In this document: piece by piece, positions 47,394 to 59,930 of the stretch
Position numbering within the stretch: the first letter of the stretch is position 1
How the letters are laid out: every line of letters begins with the position of its first letter
Assembly (NCBI RefSeq): GCF_000003815.2
Contig: NC_049980.1
Span: 14,304,405-14,368,404, forward strand
DNA length: 64,000 nt
Reading direction: 5' to 3'
Origin: Branchiostoma floridae
Taxonomy: Eukaryota > Chordata > Leptocardii > Amphioxiformes > Branchiostomatidae
Made by a program: the position numbers and the translations under genes
The notes under the pieces: generated by a model
Databases searched by the model: none
The model's input: only the letters and a program-made list of their open reading frames with translations
Told to the model about the DNA's origin: nothing

Positions 47394-50019
47394 AAAAAAA
47401 TCTTGTAATTGGACTTGATATTAATCAATAGCCTCGGCCTTCATCTATATCCAGTGTGTATGTAATCACTCTATGCTCAGACTCTTGTATTAATGTACAA
47501 TTTTTCTTTCTGGTTGGCTTTCCATCTCCAAATTGATCTTAATCTGTGCTCTCCTGAACAGTTTATACAGGGAGATCTTACCATGCCGAACTCGTTTTAA
47601 GGCTTAGATGGATTTACGACGACTGTTCCAGGGTGCTGAGATTTGTAATGCGAGAATTCAGTTAATCACCTGCAGAAGACTCTGCCTCTTGCTTGAAGTA
47701 TTTGGGCCAGGAATCCATGTGTATTCTCACTGTCTTACGATCGTTCATTTTTGGCTGTCGATGTACCGGTTACTTGGGAAACGATGTTGACAGAGAGGAG
47801 AGTTTCTACCCGGTTACCAAACGTACACCCCTGGAATGATTCTGAAGTTTGATCTTAAAATAGAACGTATGAAGGCACGAGAATGGTGTGTATAACAACA
47901 CACGTATTGTCATCGGGTCGTCCTTTTTGTTTTCTTACTTGCTTTCTGAAGACTACCATCCAGGAAAGCGACATGGTTGTTGTGGGATATTCATGTGTAA
48001 CGGCCCACCCTACGTCTGTGGAATTCTTGGTCTGACTGGGCTCAGGCATGACTTTCACGTGTCACTTACGTGTAAGGAAAGTTATGGCCCTGTGATTCTG
48101 ACACACTGAGTGCTCCTCACTGGGAATCCTGTGTGAGGACAGTAGACCGATGGGAAGGCTTGATGGGCTCAGTGGAGAGTTCATTGCAACTGTCAGTCAA
48201 ATTAACTGTGCAATGTCATACATGATTTTCAGATCAAAGAAGGCCACGTCAAAGTTCAAACACGTCAATTTTCCACTAAAGGTTTACAGACGCAGACATC
48301 CGGTAAGAGTGGCGTACTTCCCATCACGTAGGCCCACTATATCAACTTAGTTCTGAGAACAGCTATAACATACACTATTAGATACAGCTAAACAATAATT
48401 AAAATACAAATATTTTAAAGAAGACTTGAATCGCACTCTTTCATTTTGTCATGTGTGTGCGGAACATTCGGTTGTAGTTACTAGTATATAGAGCGACAGA
48501 ACTGAAAGCACAATGCACGTGTCGATCGTCATAGCACTTAGACAGGAACCTGCTAAAGGCTAACGTGTCCTTTATGGGAGAAATACGCCAAGAGTACGTG
48601 ATTTCAGTCACTAACTTCCCTCCGCACACATCGCCAGTTCCTACAGAGGAAAAGTCAAGCAGCTGTCAGCAGACGAAGTGTTTCCTCAGGCTTTCTGTAC
48701 TAGCGTTACCTCATGTGCGAGAGGAGAACCAGAGGCAGATGGTAGGGGGGAGCAAAGGTGTATATCAAATTTGAGCTTATGGGTTGTCAGGTCCTCCCAG
48801 TGCTCCTCCCTCCCGGAGCCCGGGCGCGTGCGGGACATGGTACCCTTCCATGAACTGTCAATTTCCAGCCGTTTGCATTTTGATTCACCTCTGCCATGCC
48901 CGCTGTCACCAGCAGGGAAACCTGAGACAGCCGAGTCAACACGAACAGGGATTTAATTCGCTCCTACCACGAATCCAGAGAATGCAAATATTTAGGGTGA
49001 GGGTACATGTCACCAAATGGCCAAATGAGACTGCCACGAAGCCTTCGTAAACCAGCGCAGCAGTGCTTGTAAAAGCGCCAAAGAAATTGACTGTTTCACC
49101 TGGAATGTACAATGTGTTCTTTCAGGCCAGGGTAGGTAACAATTTCTCATTGGAAACGTTATTCGGGTTTAAGCTTCGGTCAAAATGAGGAATGCCAAGC
49201 TGCAGAGATATCTCGTTAAGAATGTTGGAGTCATGACAACCAAGTGATATAAATATAATAGATTGCTCTTGACAGGAGGTAACGTTAGGCAGAAAATCCT
49301 GTTATATGCTGACGATGAAGGCACTACAAATTGCATTTTTCTTCCAAGCAAATGATTCAGTCCGTCAAACATTGCCATTCGGATAAAAATGCAGTCCAAG
49401 GCAACAGTGGTGATAAACTGACGACGGGAACAGATAAGGTCGCTTATCGCTCTCTGGGGAGCAGGCAGGAATCGAGAAAATTTTAAGACGATGTGAAAGA
49501 ACGTGTACTAGGGCAGACTGCCGCAGAGCAAACCGGCGGACAGAGATAAGAAGCGCTGTCACTTTCTAGGTTATCGACAACGGTTGCTGATATTTCACTA
49601 TTTTAGGTTAATCTGGCCGTATTTTGTCTTCATTTCAGAAAACTTGGGCTTTCAGTCATAACTGAGGCATGAAGAGTCCGTGAAGGGACCCGGGAATAGG
49701 AGTAGCCGGGTGAAAGTAGTGATCAGTGGCGATATCCGTGCTCCCGCGCAGCCTGTGGATCTTGTCCCGTGAGGCTAAGCACGCAAGGTTATTAGCATAT
49801 CCATGGTATGGGGCCACAATCTGTCGACCAATAAGAGCAGCGGACAGACATAGCAGTGCGCAGTGTTGGAGCGAATGCTGATCAGCTCAGGCCAGGGAAT
49901 ACCAGCTTGAGGGATCAGGTAGAACTAGGTCATTGTTGGTCAGGCAAGCTACCGGAAGGTTGTGCTGAAGAGTCGCTCCTACTTTGCGTGCTGACTTGTA
50001 ACTCTTTACTCACTCAGAC

Positions 50020-53000
50020 ATGTTGTCAACCAGCAAGTTGCAGCTAGCCGGAGTGGTGTTGGTCGTGTCACTAGCAGCGGCCGGCGGAGTGTTCCTACCG
50101 TGCCAGCCGTGCGAAGAAGAGGTTTTGGCCCGATGTGTCGAGCCCGTTGGCTGCGTCGAAGTGGTGGACGCTCCCGGCTGCGGATGCTGCAAGACCTGCG
50201 CCCGCATGGAGGGAGAGAACTGCGGGGTCTACACCGAGCGGTGCGGTAGCGGACTGCGGTGTCTCCCGCCACCGAAAAGCAAGTCGCCGTTCCGGGCACT
50301 ACTCCTCGGACGTGGCGTGTGCACGACGAACAAAACATTCGAAGGTAAGCATCAACAAGTAACTTTCTTGCCTTCTGTAATATTTTGTTACTTTTATTCA
50401 CTAAGCTTCATCATTACAGTCGTTATACTTTTTGACCATGTAACAATAAATTAACTGGGCTGGTCAGGTCGTTCAAGGTCCACACTTTACGCCACGAATA
50501 TGGGAGGCAAGTTGGTTTAGAAATCATTACAAGTCGCTTTTTTTCTTCTTTTTTTTTTTTTTGCTCTGAAATTCCGATTTTCTACTTGTACCAAAAGTTC
50601 GAGGCTGTCAGCAACTGACGGGATTTGTCGACGTCATTTTCTACTTGTACCAAAAGTTCGAGGCTGTCAGCAACTGACGGGATTTGTCGACGTCAACTGC
50701 AAACTCGGTCGATTTTGTTTCCTCCCAGTGTAATGGACGAGCATTCATGAGTCGTTCTGAGATTTTCACAAAGAATTCCGCTGAATCCCAAGCCAAGGTC
50801 AGGGCACGGAGGCTCCCGAGGAAAATACACTAAGCGCTCCGCACACATAACCAGTTTCTCCGCCCCTCCGCTTAGCGCGTGGTCATCGGTAACCCACACT
50901 CGCGGGAGCGTGACTGTTTAACTTGCCGGTAGCTCCGGGCAGGAACCCATGTATCCAATATTAGGTGTGAGAGGGAGATAGGAGCCAAAAGGGTGTTCCC
51001 TAACAGTTTGTTTAGGTTTCGCGGTACGTAATACAAAACATGTGATTGCGGTTGCCCACATGCCCAATCGTACGACGGAGCTGGCATAATATAGATTCTT
51101 AGCGGACAAGTGGCTTGTAACGTTACACCGTGGTTCCGGCTGACATAGCGTATGGCATAGTCTGGCAAAGAGCAGGGATACCCAACGTTGTACAGCATGT
51201 TCAATCGCTACAGTTTCTCTGTTATCGAGCCAGAAATGAGGCTTTAGCTGTAGGTTTTTCACGTTTCTATTCTTACAGTTCTGCCTTGTCCCTTGGATAC
51301 ATGTCTGTCATTCTAGAGCTGCTATTCCGATGAATCACCAGTCCGCTGCCATGTGAAGAACAAGCTACGTTTGAAGAAAAACTGACTAAAACTACCAAAC
51401 CAAGGGCAGTGTCTTTTTAGGTTCGTCGATATTTTATCCGTGGTACATTTATATGTATCATATCAAGAGCTGTGAGAAATATGAGATTGTCAGCAGCACT
51501 GGGCGTTTTTTACGTGCAGGGTGTGGTTCTCGCTAACTTTAGGGCATGGTCAGTCGGCCCAGCTGGCGGGCAAACACGAATAAAATGGTAGAGTAAACGA
51601 AGGAATAATTATGGCCGGTGTTAATAAGTCAGCGCGTGAAACCCCAATTAGGACCCCTGAGGTGGCCATTCTAAAAATTCGGCACACCCGTTCCCTCCGA
51701 ACTGGCCTTATGCCTGCACGCGAAAAGCATGGCTGAAATTCTCCGAGCTTCTTGTCATTTCGTCGGTGGGTGAGAAAATGTTTGTGACTTTCGAACATAA
51801 TGCACGGGTATGTGGATTCTGATCGACAGGAGTGCTGGAGCTTTGTCAACGGAAAGCGCGATTCTCCGATAAGCTAATTTGAAAAATAAACCGACAATTC
51901 TTTTCGACGGCTGCTGGTTTACTCTAGCCCATTGTGTGGTGTGACGAAATCTGCCATTGGCGCCAATTGAGGAGGCGGCAAGGTTTACCTCCTGTCAGAA
52001 ACGTCACTCAACTTATTGTCTCATCCTTACTGGCGACAAGGAGTTCTCGACAACGCAGGCACGTTGTTGAACCGTCCATAGATCAGATAAAGCTCTTGAC
52101 AGGTGACTCCGTCTTTCCGTAAAGCCTCGGGGACTGGTATGGCATCACAGCGGATCAGGGTAGTGCACGCCCCCGCCCTCGGCTCGCCAGCAGCACCGCA
52201 GGTGCCACATCGTCCGATAAAATGGTTATAAATGTCTCCCGTGATGCTCGCCCTTCCTAAATATCGACCAACGACAATTTCTTATAGTTGATTTAGAGTT
52301 GCTTTCCACGTTGTTTCAGCTCACGTTTACATATGACCAATGTAAGAACGTAGCCTGCCGAAGGGAGGAAGTGAACCACGCCAGAGTTGACTTCCAGTGA
52401 CCGGAGAGCCTAGAAAAGCCCACTTAACAGGGCATATTTGCGGTCGCCTGAATACACAAACCAGATGCAGCCTGGCTTAAATGGTGGCGCTCCTTGGTCC
52501 TCTCTGGGACCGTTTCTCCTCTTATCGGAAGTTTTATCGTTGTCATGTGCACTCGTGTGGGTATAATGTACGCGTAAGCTCGGCGATTTAAACCTCTCAA
52601 TGGGCACTAGGTGCGATAAGCGTCCTCGATACTTAAAGGTAGCCCGTTTTTGCTCGGGCTGCCTACAGGCAACCACTCATGTTCTCCTCAAACTTTTCGC
52701 AAACATCCCAGTAAAACTGGCACGGGCGTCAGGCATGAAGCTAAAAGCGCCATGTCTGCAGACACTAAATCTTTTCAATGGCGTTGTCGTAGCAAACAAC
52801 GGCCTCGTTGTCTCCTAGAATTTGGTACTCTTACGGTTCCTGCCACGATAAAAATGTCAGTCTCGCGTTTGCACTTCCAGTTATGACGTCAGGGCGCGGA
52901 GTGGCTCCTGTCATTTACTTCCGACGGTATGAGGTGCGAATAGGCTCTTTTACAGAGCTTACAAGTTCTGCAAAGATAAACCAAACACAAATGCCAGGCA

Positions 53001-54421
53001 CACCTCTGAAGTTTCCCGAATGACGTCATCACCCTCTGATAGCACGCAGTTTTTTTGTTGTATCTAACTCAGACGTAGAGACCGATTAGATACCCCACAT
53101 GCAAAACAGACAGCGCATAACAAGGACTTCGTCGATTTGCCTGGGACGTGAAGCAATGTTTGCTTAAACTTTCTAGTTCGACGCACTATAATTGACTTTT
53201 CTACCTGAAAGACCAGATACTAGTCAACATAAGCAACGAAGCTTGCTTTCTTTATGTGCCACCAGCCATGACAGGGAAGGAAGTAAAAATGGGTACTAAA
53301 ACAGCAACAACTCTACTTCTTAAGATTAAACACTACTCTTCCATTTTCTTCTGCCTTTTATAGAGACCGACGAAATCCCTACGCCAGCCCCAGAGACAAC
53401 CAACCCTCCTCCAACCACCACCACTGCCGCCCCCACCAAACCACCACGGCGGTCCCACCATCACAGAGACAAACTCATCAAGTGGAAACAGCAGCTGGAA
53501 GCGATGTACAAAAGAGAACGACAGCACAAGGCAAAGATGGCAGCAAAGAAGTCTTCACGGTTCTCCGAGGGAATCATGGGCCTGTCCTTCCAGAGGAGGA
53601 ACCAACAGGAAGCAGCCCGCGAGAGAAACAGGTCCAACCCAAGGCTCTACAAAGATCTTCACAGGCACTACCGTCACAGAGGGAGAATGCCAACAGAGGC
53701 GCCTGAAGTTACAGCAGCACAGAAGCCCACAGAGGTGAGCCAAATCTACTTGTACTCAAGAAAAGTAATGTAAGCCAGGCGAATACTCATGAACTTCTTG
53801 TTGCAAAGTGGAAACCTTTGCAAATTGTTATACCTCTCATCAATACACCGGGTATATCTAACCGTGATATCTTTGTGTTGCAGGCCCCTTGTAAAACTGT
53901 CCAGAGACAAATCATTGAACAAAGGAGAACCAAAGGAGGGGCCAGTGGGTACATCCCCGCTTGCGACTTCGACGGTTACTACAGAGCAAAACAGGTGAGG
54001 GTGCTGTTCATTAGACAATAAAGCTAGACAGAAAAGTGACATGCATGATGAAAACTGCATCTTAAGTCTGATCTCAATCATTTCACATTGCAATTGGATA
54101 AGACTATCATCCTTAGTCCGTTGATCCTCCTGACGGTGGTAATAGGAAAATTCATATCTTAATCAACAAATGTGTTCAAACATTATCTCTGTTTTGTCCG
54201 AAAATAACATTAGCTCATCTGAATTCTTCTTGTTCCTTGCCTGGATTATACTGAAAGAACCTAGCTTATGAGCTTTCTCTTTGTTTCTACAGTGTAACCT
54301 GTCGACTGGAGTGTGCTGGTGTGTAGACAAGTTCGGCAAGGACTTGCCCAACACACCGTATGTGGAGGGTGACCCAAGATGCATCCTGTACACAGACAGA
54401 GCCCGTATGAAAATTTGGTAG
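50020..54421 (+). CDS. IGFBP: Insulin-like growth factor binding protein (IGFBP), four exons
   Basis: A secreted IGFBP-family protein of 311 residues. Coding exons: 50020-50344, 53364-53734, 53884-53994, 54293-54421, all with GT-AG introns. Residues 1 to about 24 form a signal peptide. The N-domain has 12 cysteines (28-101), including the family motif GCGCCKTC at 53-60 and CGSGLRCLPPP and ALLLGRGVC, as in vertebrate IGFBPs 1-5. The linker (about 102-232) is Pro/Thr-rich and then strongly basic (RRSHHHRDKLIKWKQQ; KRERQHKAKMAAKKS), a possible heparin- or nuclear-targeting segment. Residues 235-299 form a thyroglobulin type-1 domain with all six cysteines (235, 259, 270, 277, 279, 299) and the CWCV core. 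Exon phases match the vertebrate four-exon plan. From memory and unverified, a single amphioxus IGFBP has been studied and reported to bind IGF poorly. Confidence 0.95.
50577..50694. repeat. 59-bp perfect tandem duplication in IGFBP intron 1
   Basis: Two adjacent identical 59-base copies (50577-50635, 50636-50694) beginning ATTTTCTACTTGTACC and containing TCAGCAACTGACGGG and GTCGACGTC. Lack of divergence implies a recent event or an assembly artefact. Confidence 0.95.
50695..53363 (+). other. IGFBP: Remainder of IGFBP intron 1
   Basis: About 2.7 kb of intron with no nested gene seen on either strand. Frames at 50872-51262 and 52410-52886 overlap in several phases and carry no recognisable domain. 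First-intron enhancers are plausible but not identified. Confidence 0.5.
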
Positions 54422-55910
54422 CGTCCTGTTTAGACGGAAGCTGCCGGACTTGTGTGTATGAAAGACGAGGTTGAAGCTGAAGTATTTTGATTAAAAAAAA
54501 CTATATGTCCTCGTGATGCACTGCCTTTAAATGGAGATGGTGCATGAATGTTGCGTTCAGAGACGCGACTCGGTTGTTGAAGGCGGATTGTGACACTAAA
54601 GAAAGGTCAATGAAAGATAAGTGTGACATTTCGGCAGGGACTACGTCTTGTCGCGCCCGGCTCCCGCCATGCAGGATGCACCAGGGTAGGACAACGTCAC
54701 GTCACCGTCGCCAGGCTAGTTCAAGGAATCGTTGATGACCACTGCACTGCCCACCTTCAATACATGTAAAAGTAGACTAGAACATGATACGGGAAAGACG
54801 TTTTTCAAAGAATACTGTTTTTCTTTGTATAGATGTGGCGAAAGGGTGAAAGAGACTTGTAAACAAATGCTGATTCTTTTTTTCTTCTTGACGTTGTTAT
54901 CTTAGACTCAGGAACAAAAGGGCTAACCCAACGAGTTGGGATAAAGTTTCTGTAAATCTATGTGGCCTAGCGTGTATCAGGTGCGTTTGTCACTTATGTA
55001 TTTACGAAGACGATGAATGAGGTTTATATAATGGTTCGAATTGTCTCTTCTATACGACACCGCTACTTACTTCCCCACAGAAAAGGTGCTAACAGACTGA
55101 CTGTACTTTATAAAAGCTATTTATATCGTTCAACAACTATACTATGAACCGAAGCTGCAACAGTGTCAAGGATTAAAAATCTTGAAGATTGAACTTACGG
55201 AAAAAACAGAGTGTTTTCTGCGGAGCGAACTTTGACCAAGCGAGACGCCAACATAGCCCATTAATTGATTTATCTCAGGGTTACGTAGAAAACAACAACC
55301 AAACTATTCGGCTTGAAATAGTTTTATCGTCGTAAAGTTAATCTGAAATGTTTGAATATGAAGAACGTATAAGTGCGAAATGAAGGACATTGTCTTACCA
55401 GTTTCTTTGTGTATATCTACATTTACCTATCTTTATATATATCTTTATATACATATATGAATAGTTTGGAAGCCTAGCTACCACATCGCTACGTCGTTGT
55501 AGACACCTGCCACTGCTAGGGAAAATTACCTATGTATGGTGAGACAAAATACCACACCTGCTTCTTAATATGTGTCTGATTGCAATATTGAGGGACATTT
55601 TCACTTACACAGAATTAAGTCCATGTGTATTGAGTTGATCAGCAGATGGCAACATCTGTGATGAATACAGAAGAGAATGAACTTTATGTTTGATAACTCT
55701 GTGTGTTGTGGATTTCTTGTCGAACGTTCCGTACATAGGCCTGTCAATCACCGCAGAAATGTGGAAGCGGAGTTTGGCCGCTGATTAGCTCAGTCGTTTG
55801 TTCAAGACAAACGTTTGTTTGCGTTGGCCACGTACCTAGCTGACTGTGTAATAGTCAGCAGTTTCTAGGGGTCGACGAATACACAGTAAGGTCTACTTTA
55901 GACAAATAAA
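54422..55910 (+). terminator. IGFBP: IGFBP 3' untranslated region, candidate poly(A) signal at 55905-55910
   Basis: After the TAG at 54419-54421 there is no further coding exon. The first clear AATAAA I see is at 55905-55910, giving a long 3' UTR of about 1.5 kb. Earlier variant signals (ATTAAA at 54490 and 55173) could be used instead. Confidence 0.35.
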
Positions 55911-56466
55911 ACGCTGTTAATAAGTACATCCACAGCAAGACTGTAAATGAGTAGATCTTTAGCCGAAAAGCTGACACATTTGGTGCCTTAGTGCACCGCG
56001 TATGCGCTGCGGTGCAATCACAGCCTACACTGAAAAGACGTGTTACCCATGAATCCGTACGGCCCCTCCAGATCATGTGATCTGTGTCAACCGCCTACCA
56101 CTCGTTCTGATAGAAATGTGCACATTTAGAAATGTTAGGTTCAAAAAAATAGTTCAGCTATTTTTTTAAAGGTAGACCTAGTTTATTTCGTAGGGAAATG
56201 TCTCCATTGGTGACCCCCCCTCCCCCCCCAAAAAAAATAAATTGCAGTGTATTTTCCATTAATTATGCAGATCCATGCAATAAACCGACAACGTGTTGAC
56301 ATACAGCAGTACACTTTGCCTTTTTTCCTTGGAAAGGATTTACATTTCTTCGGCTACATCTTTTAAGTTATAGAAGTCAAAAAGAACATATAGTCATACA
56401 GATCCTGTATACAAAGTGTAGACAAAGAAATTCTCCTATGCTTATTTCCCAACAACTCCCAAGGGA

Positions 56467-56535
56467 GGAATAAAGAAAACAAAGAAGGAAGGAAAGGAAG
56501 AAAGAGAAAGAAGGAAGGAGGGAAAGAAAGAATGA

Positions 56536-56579
<44 letters not shown>
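56467..56579. repeat. (GAAA)n / (GGAA)n microsatellite
   Basis: Purine-rich tetranucleotide array; the right half is near-perfect GAAA. The Phe-Leu-Ser frame on the minus strand is an artefact. Confidence 0.95.
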
Positions 56580-56580
<1 letters not shown>

Positions 56581-56694
56581 GTTCAACTCCTTCAAGCTTT
56601 TCAAGACAACAGCAAATGTACGGATGGTTGGATCTTATAGTACATTGTTTATCTAATTACATTTGAACTACATGTAGTTGGTGTTTAATGGTGT

Positions 56695-56782
56695 GAGACT
56701 CTGGGATATACCCATTGCACCACACACCCCAACCCCACGAGACTCTGGGATATACCCATTGCACCACACACCCCAACCCCAC
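56695..56782. repeat. 44-bp tandem duplication
   Basis: Two identical 44-base units starting GAGACTCTGGGATATACCC, at 56695-56738 and 56739-56782, followed by a partial CCCCAC remnant. Confidence 0.9.
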
Positions 56783-59296
56783 CCCATTATACCAAACCCC
56801 ATGTCGTACTTCGTCTACAACCAAGAAATCGAAACGTGGTGTATATGTGACCTGAATTGACGTCGTTAACTTCAGCATTTGATACCGGATGAAAAGGATG
56901 CCCAGATAGATTTACGTCATGAGTCAGCTGAAAACATCTTTGGAACTTCCCGACCCAGTTTACGGTGCTGGTATCCCATATTGTTTTATGTTCCTGACCC
57001 AGACTACGGACAGAGCCAGTATATACTGGGACGGGGGCCTACTAGGTGTGACCCACTCTACTTCGCTCTATTTCCTCCCAACCTCAATACATAAACAATT
57101 TACAAACTGCAAACCGTACTATTACAGTCTCCAAAAGTACTGACTGGAGCTTTGTCAAATTGAGTCGTGCAGTATGCATATATCCTGAAATAAACCTAGA
57201 CGGTTTCTGATGAGGTAATTCTTAGCCCTCAATGACGAACATATTCTACATACATTACTAACCAACTGCAGTCCTCATAAATCACGAACCTGAATTAACA
57301 GGTGTTAGTTATGGCAAAGTTGCACTCATTTACTTTTCACTAGACGGCGATCACTGAGAGACTGCTGTGAGTAAGGAAAAGCTGACATCTGAATGCACAA
57401 TCATACACCCGACCATTGTTATGCATGTACATATCTTCATTGAACATCGTGGTGATAAAGACACCAATGAAATCATAGCATACGTGCAAATGATCATTAA
57501 TAGACAACATTATAACGGATTCGAGCTTGACATGAAATATACCTGGCGTGAGCCTAACAGCCCATCATTTACTAGAACTCCTTATTGTCTGTGTATATGG
57601 AGAATCTCAATAAATTAATAAACTGAACCTTGTAGAGAGTGAACTACGCTGTGACCTAACCTATACACAGACATCAAGTCAGATCTTTGCGTGGTCAGGG
57701 GTGAATCGTCGGAATATGGATATATGACACAGAAAGCATCAGCATTATTGTTTCCTTCCCTTCTGTTTCGTGTATCTAATCTACGTGTAGATTGCACTAA
57801 ATTACTGTAACTAACGAGAAGTCTTATACAGAGCTTTGCCTTACGTGTTATCTGTTGCAACTATCGTACAGTATCTACATTGACTTTGACTAAGTACAGA
57901 ACTAGGTGGGGGGGGGGGTGTAAGCAGAATATTCAAAGATATTGAGCCGGGCGAGTGATCCTACTCAACCATACTATAGTGATGAGTCAAGTCATGGCTA
58001 TTTGTCTCGTGCTGAAAATCTGCATTTTGTACCAAAAGGGACAGACAGTGACTTTTTATGCAACTCGTAAGATAACCTTACCAGCAGGATTTATAGGAAC
58101 ATCACATTTGTCCTGGCTTGTAAAGAACGCTGGTCCATGTGACTGCGTGTCCTGATGTGAGGGCGGTCGGATGTGGGAATTTGTGGTAATTTTCACCTCG
58201 CTCTAAATCGTGTTCTCGTGTTTATGAGACATTACAGACGACCAGTGACAGCTGTCTAGTGCAAAGCTGTGGGTATTTCAAAGTATTCACTGCTGTTTAA
58301 ATTAAAGTCGAACAGAACCATGTCACGCGCAGTTCTGTGAGAAATCCTGTGACGATGGTTTTCGTAATTTGTGGGAGGGGGGCAGTTGACTGATGTGAGG
58401 TCGCGGACCTTTGTGCATAAAATATGATACACGCGGTATGTGCAAACGCGATCGATGTACCGACCTATAAATACACGAGGAAGAATTCCGTGGTCTGACT
58501 CTCTGCCAAAAAATGACTCTAGGGCTTCAGTTTATATGGCATTGGCAATGTTTTGGTCGTCAGAGTAAACAACCTCAAAATCTGAACAACTTCAGAGAAA
58601 GGAGATACTGTTAATCATTCACTCTACCCCTGTATTGACCGCCGACACATCCACCTGCTTATCCTCCAGCTCTGTGTACTCCATCTAATTGTTGCTCATA
58701 ATTTGTTATCATTACTCGAGTCTGACTTCTTTCGTCCTATATACAATTTCTGCTTGGAATCTATCGTTTGCAGGATTTCAAGTTTTCACAACTCTGACAT
58801 CAGTATCAGGAATGCATGCTAATGCTAAGTTGTATGACTTCGGTGCTGCATATTGGGTGTGGTTACAGTACATAAAGGCAGGTACTATAGGCTTCATAAA
58901 GTTTTGTCCTAAGATGTCGGCTGGATCATCAAAGGGCAAATATGTATTGGCACAGAGTTGGTGTCATGGTGCACCTGTTCCGTTTACATAAGCGCCCATC
59001 AATATCTTGTCAAATCTCATAGATGATCAACAGGGCACACCCAGCTGTCTTGCAAAGCAGACAAAATAGGAATGACCAGGACTAATTGGAAAGTCCACAA
59101 AAGTCGTTAAGGACTGGGAATGGGATAGTCATATTTTTCTAGTCACCAAAAAGTGTACATGTATATGTTTTACTGGATGGCGTTAGACGTTAGACGTACT
59201 TTTAAATGAGCATATTATCATCAGTTTGCAATGGTAGCGTGGGAGGGCCCGTCCTTGTTGACGTAACGATTCTTTCATTAATAATCTTTTGTTTTC
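56783..59296. other. Intergenic, no gene recognised
   Basis: About 2.5 kb. Several 60-100 codon frames exist (for example 58689-58991) but none has splice support or a recognisable domain. A short poly-G lies at about 57907-57919. Confidence 0.45.
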
Positions 59297-59357
59297 AAAC
59301 CAATGCCCGAAGGCTAATTAGAAGGGGATACACAGATACGATACCGTCAAAAGGTAC
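59297..59357 (+). repeat. Dispersed repeat with GCTAATTAGAAGG core, copy 2
   Basis: It aligns with 37095-37173 over about 60 bases with scattered substitutions; see that entry for shared words. Confidence 0.5.
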
Positions 59358-59805
59358 AAAATGTCTAGTATCATTATGTTACCCTGTTTCCTTCCATGGA
59401 CCAACAGGTAATATGCGCAACTATACAAAATACAGTGGCATTCCGCGTTATATGTAGGATGCATGACCAGTCAAGATTTACGGTTGGACTGACATGTTAG
59501 AAATAAGCAAATGGGCACGGGGTCGCGGGTTACATTTATGATCACTGTAGCATTGCCCCCTGTTATTAAGGTCGCCGTTTGGCTATAAATAGGAGAAATT
59601 GCAATGTAAATGATTACATTCCACAAAGTGTAAAACATACATACAGTCTATGTAAAGCGAGAGTAAAGTACAGTCGAGCTCCATGAAACAACTTTCCGAT
59701 GAAGTGAAGCAACCACACGTTTCAGTGCAGTCATTTTCATGAGCAACCATTCTAACAAAGACAACTTTTCGTAGACATGCGCGGGCAAGTATGATCAGAG
59801 GAGAC

Positions 59806-59921
59806 TGTAGATTTACCAGTTGCATAATGAGTTTAGCTGGCCAAGGAGTGTTCTGAGCCAGCGGGGACACTCCTTGGCCAGCTAAACTCCTTATGCCACT
59901 GGTAGATCTGCCTGGAGATTA
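59806..59921. mobile_element. 116-bp hairpin MITE with 9-bp target duplication
   Basis: The arms pair over about 45 bases: ACCAGTTGCATAATGAG and TTTAGCTGGCCAAGGAGTG on the left, their inverse on the right. The flanks are AGAGGAGAC at 59797-59805 and again at 59922-59930, a perfect 9-bp direct repeat. The extreme ends are less symmetric: the right end has an extra CCTGGAGATTA. Confidence 0.85.
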
Positions 59922-59930
59922 AGAGGAGAC

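Larger units (their letters stand above)
45036..49600. other. Intergenic upstream of IGFBP, mostly unclassified
   Basis: No coding exon was supported. It includes the two small elements listed separately (46103-46211 and 47326-47393). Frames around 48565-49050 overlap in several phases and look like chance. Regulatory sequence for IGFBP is likely within the right part, but I cannot point to sites. Confidence 0.4.

Noticed and set aside
50006-50401. 131-codon minus-strand frame
   Set aside because: Shadow of IGFBP exon 1 on the opposite strand.
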